Origin: an uncultured Ruminococcus sp.
GTDB taxonomy: Bacteria; Bacillota; Clostridia; Oscillospirales; Ruminococcaceae
Direction of reading: 5' to 3'
Length of the DNA stretch: 5,309 bases
NCBI GenBank assembly: GCA_945867875.1
Contig: CAMBJF010000172.1
Location: forward strand, 1-5,309
The notes under the pieces were generated by a model. The model made no database searches and had not been told where the DNA came from. It saw only the letters and a list, made by a program, of their open reading frames with translations. The translations under genes were made by a program, and so were the position numbers. Shown here piece by piece: positions 5,309 through 5,309 of this stretch (position 1 is the first letter of the stretch; each line of letters begins with the position of its first letter).

Positions 5309-5309
5309 T

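Overview
The window looks like a piece of a genome or metagenome from an anaerobic Firmicute of class Clostridia, most like Ruminococcus and its Oscillospiraceae relatives. This rests on the short clostridial form of acetolactate synthase, the AT-rich intergenic stretches with consensus sigma-A boxes, the clear Shine-Dalgarno sequences, a small protein of a clostridial type, and a biotin-dependent sodium pump. It is an inference from gene content and protein style; no rRNA or other marker is present.

Layout. Bases 1-30 and 5276-5308 are Illumina Nextera (Tn5 tagmentation) adapter, of two different kinds facing each other. The natural DNA is therefore 31-5275, about 5.2 kb, and seems to be one complete tagmented fragment. 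On the + strand a near-consensus promoter (101-129), followed by a 12-bp palindrome (141-152), leads into ilvB (181-1797), ilvN (1816-2304) and ilvC (2376-3392), which end at a strong intrinsic terminator (3417-3449). A small Ala-rich protein gene (3514-3690) follows, with its own candidate promoter, and ends at a second terminator (3690-3725). On the - strand, running toward the + strand genes, are oadG (4966-5275, cut by the right-hand fragment end) and oadB (3748-4947). These end at the same terminator hairpin, which works in both directions.

How the genes work together. IlvB and IlvN form acetohydroxyacid synthase, with valine feedback expected through the IlvN ACT domain. IlvC catalyses the next step of valine, leucine and isoleucine synthesis. 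OadG and OadB are the small membrane subunit and the sodium-translocating subunit of a biotin-dependent decarboxylase pump, which turns decarboxylation of oxaloacetate, methylmalonyl-CoA or glutaconyl-CoA into a sodium gradient. The carboxyltransferase and biotin-carrier parts are not in the window.

Overall this is ordinary core metabolism, and I see no convincing new biological system. The points most worth checking are the adapter ends, which create a false protein start (MCIRDS...); the Leu in IlvB where many synthases have a substrate- and herbicide-related Trp; the unusual cofactor loop of IlvC; the palindrome beside the ilv promoter; and the isolated small protein. No intergenic stretch exceeds 300 bases.
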